33,781 nucleotides of DNA from CAZKFA01 sp964551925 (GTDB lineage: Bacteria > Cyanobacteriota > Vampirovibrionia > LMEP-6097): the NCBI GenBank assembly GCA_964551925.1, contig CAZKFA010000020.1:1-33781 (forward strand), written 5' to 3'. The notes beneath the pieces are model-generated. The model worked only from the letters and a program-made list of their open reading frames with translations. It was not told where the DNA came from and did no database searches. The position numbers and the translations under genes were made by a program. Shown here piece by piece: positions 31,482 through 33,781 of the stretch; the stretch's first letter is position 1, and each line of letters opens with the position of its first letter.

Positions 31482-33035
31482 TTAATCCCTAAAGCCCTTA
31501 ATTGTTGGGGTCGAAGCTTGCTTTGGCTTAACTGCTGGTTTCATCAATCCCTGAGCCTTAAGAGCCTGACGTTGTTTTTTTGGCAGGCTCGCTGTCAATA
31601 GATCCATTGGATTAGCTCCGCCAACATTAGACATACCTAAAATTGGACCAATAGTTTTGAACATCTTAGCCATCTTAGTAAACTCTGCTGTCAGTTTATC
31701 AATATCGGCAACTTGCAAACCAGAGCCTTTGGCTATACGGGTTCTACGAGATTTGGCAGAAGCGTGCGATGACAACAACTCAGGCTTGATTCTTTCTTGA
31801 ACAGTCATGCTGCTAATAGCATGCTTAAATTTATTAATACGCTCCTTACCCTGCTCCATCAAAGCCTCTTGGTTACCGGATTGTAGACCAAACTGCGAGA
31901 GCATAGACCCCATACCCATCATCTTAAATACTTGACTGAAGTCTCCAAGTTTAGAGAGCATATTTTGTGCTGTAATAAAAGTTTGATAATTAAAATTACC
32001 CTTCATCAACTCTGCTTCAAGACGCTTAGATTCTTCTTCGTTGATTTTGTCCTGAGCACGCTCGACTAGAGTAAGCACATCACCCATACCAAGAATGCGC
32101 GACGCCATTCGCTCTGGATAAAAAAGCTCTAAGTCCTCAAGCTTCTCACCAACTGAGGCAAGTTTAATAGGCTTACCTGTTGCTTCAACTATCGACAATG
32201 CCGCCCCGCCCCGGCTGTCTGAATCCAGCTTGGTGAGAATGCTTCCGTTGATTCCGATCTGCGTATCGAAACTTTGAGCTACAGTTGCAGCTTCTTGACC
32301 AATCAGCGAATCCAAAACTAATAATTTCTCCACAGGAGCTTGAGCTGAGATTTGTTTTTCTAGAATCAAAAGCTCCGCCATCAAATCAGTATCAATTTGC
32401 AAACGCCCTGCTGTATCAAAGATCAAAACATCATTAGCATGTTGCTTAGCATGCGTGAATGCTAGTTCACACAAAGCAAGTGGAGTGCTTACCGAAACTT
32501 CTAAGAAATCTACTTCGGCTTTAGTTGCTAGTACTTGTAATTGCTTAACTGCCGCTGGTCGTTGCAAATCGCAAGCTACTAAGAGTGGTCTGCGACCAAG
32601 AGCTTTGAGTTTGTAGGCAAGCTTCGCTGCCGTAGTTGTCTTACCAGCTCCCTGCAAGCCCAATAATAAGATGGCAGACAAATCACCGGTTACATTTATC
32701 TTACTTAAAAACTGTTGATTTATCTCGTCTTTAGAGCTGGGAACTTTTTCTTGCTTATCGGCGCAGGCTTCTCCGCCTAGAACCTCGACTAAGGCGTCAT
32801 GAATTATTTTGACCAACTGTTCACCAGGTCTCACACCCTTGATAACTTTTTCGCCGAGTGCGTTCTCTGTAACTCTAGTAGTAAAAAGCTTGACCGCTTT
32901 TAAGGAAACATCAGCTGTAAGTAATTCTTTTTTGATCAGAGCTAAACTAGACTCAATATTATCCTCACTAATCTTATCTAATCCACGAAGCTTCTGGATG
33001 GTGGCTTGTAGTTTATCAGAAAGGTAATCAAACAT
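31482..33035 (-). CDS. ffh: Signal recognition particle protein Ffh (SRP54)
   Basis: Binds signal sequences and 4.5S RNA and delivers ribosomes to FtsY at the membrane. The N domain begins MFDYLSDKLQATIQKLRG, a typical Ffh start at ATG 33035; a 14-residue longer frame from TTG 33077 is unlikely. The G domain has GLQGAGKTTTAAKLA, RRPLLVACDLQRPAAV, DTAGR, TKLDSDSRGG and GEKLEDLELFYPERM. The M domain has methionine-rich FKMMGMGSMLSQFG and the RNA-binding SRRTRIAKGSGLQVADI. About 517 residues. Some G-domain linkers are longer than usual. TATACT (33049-33044) ends 8 bases before the ATG with no Shine-Dalgarno. Confidence 0.96.
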   Translation of the reverse strand: MFDYLSDKLQATIQKLRGLDKISEDNIESSLALIKKELLTADVSLKAVKLFTTRVTENALGEKVIKGVRPGEQLVKIIHDALVEVLGGEACADKQEKVPSSKDEINQQFLSKINVTGDLSAILLLGLQGAGKTTTAAKLAYKLKALGRRPLLVACDLQRPAAVKQLQVLATKAEVDFLEVSVSTPLALCELAFTHAKQHANDVLIFDTAGRLQIDTDLMAELLILEKQISAQAPVEKLLVLDSLIGQEAATVAQSFDTQIGINGSILTKLDSDSRGGAALSIVEATGKPIKLASVGEKLEDLELFYPERMASRILGMGDVLTLVERAQDKINEEESKRLEAELMKGNFNYQTFITAQNMLSKLGDFSQVFKMMGMGSMLSQFGLQSGNQEALMEQGKERINKFKHAISSMTVQERIKPELLSSHASAKSRRTRIAKGSGLQVADIDKLTAEFTKMAKMFKTIGPILGMSNVGGANPMDLLTASLPKKQRQALKAQGLMKPAVKPKQASTPTIKGFRD

Positions 33036-33080
33036 ATTAAAGAAGTATAACTGAAAATTATTTGAAAAATCTGCCAATTT

Positions 33081-33124
33081 CTTAACCGAAGCTTAACCGT
33101 TGTTGGGTAGATCAAAAATATTAG
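33081..33124 (+). promoter_or_regulatory. Pho-box-like promoter, site C
   Basis: CTTAACCG (33081-33088), spacer AAG, CTTAACCG (33092-33099), spacer TTG, degenerate TTGGGTAG (33103-33110), then a possible -10 TATTAG (33119-33124). The first two units are identical. The site lies upstream of the ffh gene on the other strand and 30 bases before the small secreted-protein gene at 33140, which it should drive. Confidence 0.5.
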
Positions 33125-33139
33125 ACCAAAGGGGGGATA

Positions 33140-33382
33140 ATGGTAAAACTTACAAAATTAATGCTGCTAGCAGGCTTATGCCTGAATTTCACTATAGTTA
33201 AAGCTGATAATATTCCAGTTTTGGAAGAGTTAGAAGATATTCAAAGCAATCTGACTCTAACACCAGAACAATCTGCTGTTATCGAAATTGCTATACAGCA
33301 GATTAATAACTTAGCTAATCCAGTTAACAAAGAGCAAACTAACGAAGCTAAGGTTCAGCTCCCAAGTGTTAATTTACCGTAA
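33140..33382 (+). CDS. Small secreted protein of unknown function
   Basis: An 80-residue precursor with a signal peptide (MVKLTKLMLLAGLCLNFTIVKA, cleavage near KA-D). The mature protein of about 58 residues is acidic and helical (VLEELEDIQSNLTLTPEQSAVIEIAIQQINNLA) and ends in a short Pro/Asn tail. A very strong Shine-Dalgarno (AAGGGGGGA, 33128-33136) lies just before the ATG, unlike most genes here. The Pho-box-like repeats upstream suggest regulated, possibly high, expression. Confidence 0.72.
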   Translation: MVKLTKLMLLAGLCLNFTIVKADNIPVLEELEDIQSNLTLTPEQSAVIEIAIQQINNLANPVNKEQTNEAKVQLPSVNLP

Positions 33383-33434
33383 TAATACAGGAACCAAAAT
33401 TAATATTATCCGTCTCTGCAAGGGGTTAAACCCA

Positions 33435-33781
33435 ATGCAAAACACTCTTATCTACAATCCAAATAATTCCTTTGCCGGTCACAGGACTGTTACTGTCATA
33501 CCAAACTCGGACGAAATTAAGGAAACAAGCAACTCTAAAACACCTGAATTAAAACTATTCTGGGTGTTTATCTTGATGGTTGCGGCTTTACCAATGATCA
33601 AAAGTGCTGTCTTCAACGGATTGGTTTTGACGCGTAACATGACAAGCAGCGTTAGATTAACTTTGCAAGAACATAAATTACTACAAGACACCAATGAACT
33701 AGAATCCAAAATCACTGAAGCGCAGTCAGAGGCTGGCTTAGTGAGAAGTATTAAAGAAGAAATCAAAGCCATTGGTAAGAA
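33435..33781 (+). CDS. FtsL/DivIC-like septum protein, cut by the window end
   Basis: The frame opens at ATG 33435 and runs off the edge (115 codons seen). It encodes a cytoplasmic tail of about 40 residues (MQNTLIYNPNNSFAG...), one membrane helix (about 41-60, LFWVFILMVAALPMIKSAVF) and then a coiled coil (LQEHKLLQDTNELESKITEAQSE) with SIKEEIKAIGK at the end. That topology is typical of FtsL/FtsB/DivIC bitopic division proteins, which recruit FtsW/FtsI. An AAGGGG Shine-Dalgarno lies 8 bases before the ATG. ftsZ lies 2 kb away on the other strand. The assignment is by topology, not a specific motif. Confidence 0.62.
   Translation, partial: MQNTLIYNPNNSFAGHRTVTVIPNSDEIKETSNSKTPELKLFWVFILMVAALPMIKSAVFNGLVLTRNMTSSVRLTLQEHKLLQDTNELESKITEAQSEAGLVRSIKEEIKAIGK

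Noticed and set aside
33036..33077. Longer Ffh start at TTG 33077
   Set aside because: The extra 14 residues (MADFSNNFQLYFFN) are unlike Ffh, while ATG 33035 gives the standard MFDYLSDKL start behind a -10 hexamer.
1..33781. tRNA or rRNA genes
   Set aside because: I saw no T-loop (GTTCGANTC) with matching acceptor stem and no rRNA-like blocks on either strand.

Overview
The window is an AT-rich bacterial chromosome segment from a motile, diderm heterotroph. Flagellar export-gate genes (fliP, fliQ, fliR), the distal rod gene flgG and the P-ring chaperone gene flgA point to a flagellum crossing an outer membrane. A B-type succinate dehydrogenase cytochrome b and a medium-chain acyl-CoA dehydrogenase point to respiration and fatty-acid use. 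Together with an LCP-family ligase, a ComEA-like protein and operator-like CTTAACCG repeats of the cyanobacterial Pho-box kind, this leads me to suspect a non-photosynthetic relative of Cyanobacteria (Vampirovibrionia/Melainabacteria type). That placement is inference only. Four blocks of exactly 100 N (2532-2631, 7224-7323, 25567-25666, 29992-30091) are scaffold gaps of unknown true length.

Layout. 1-2531: biotin ligase, acyl-CoA dehydrogenase and an uncharacterised protein. 2632-9240: a plus-strand block with rlmN, a lytic transglycosylase, fliP, a fliQ with a very long Pro/Ala/Gln tail, fliR and a secreted protein. 9267-11053: minus-strand secreted and small proteins. 11114-12270: a SPOR protein and sdhC. 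12318-12551: a large foldback element. 12565-15487: SDR, comEA and Gfo/Idh genes in one tight cluster, then a lipoprotein gene. 15513-17800: an LCP ligase and a membrane glycosyltransferase, probably making or attaching a surface polysaccharide. 17860-20300: the primary sigma factor and S-adenosylhomocysteinase. 20413-22054: flgG and flgA. 22064-23533: an accessory ATPase and a gene-poor stretch. 23534-29042: ychF, a Tat-exported protein, a YgjP-type peptidase (these two split by a gap), two small conserved proteins, typA and a small ORF. 29032-33035: a Wzy/WaaL-like polymerase or ligase, ftsZ and ffh. 33140-33781: a small secreted protein and the start of an FtsL/DivIC-like gene.

The most interesting signals are not genes. 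Two intergenic foldback elements (10165-10290 and 14611-14732) share a conserved core, and their stems differ by paired changes that keep pairing. A larger foldback element lies at 12318-12551. Many genes carry a -10 hexamer only 4-11 bases before the start codon and no Shine-Dalgarno, which suggests widespread leaderless transcription. Three sites carry CTTAACCG-type direct repeats with an 11-base period. The SDR gene appears to start at a non-canonical AUC or AUU codon behind a strong GGAGG.
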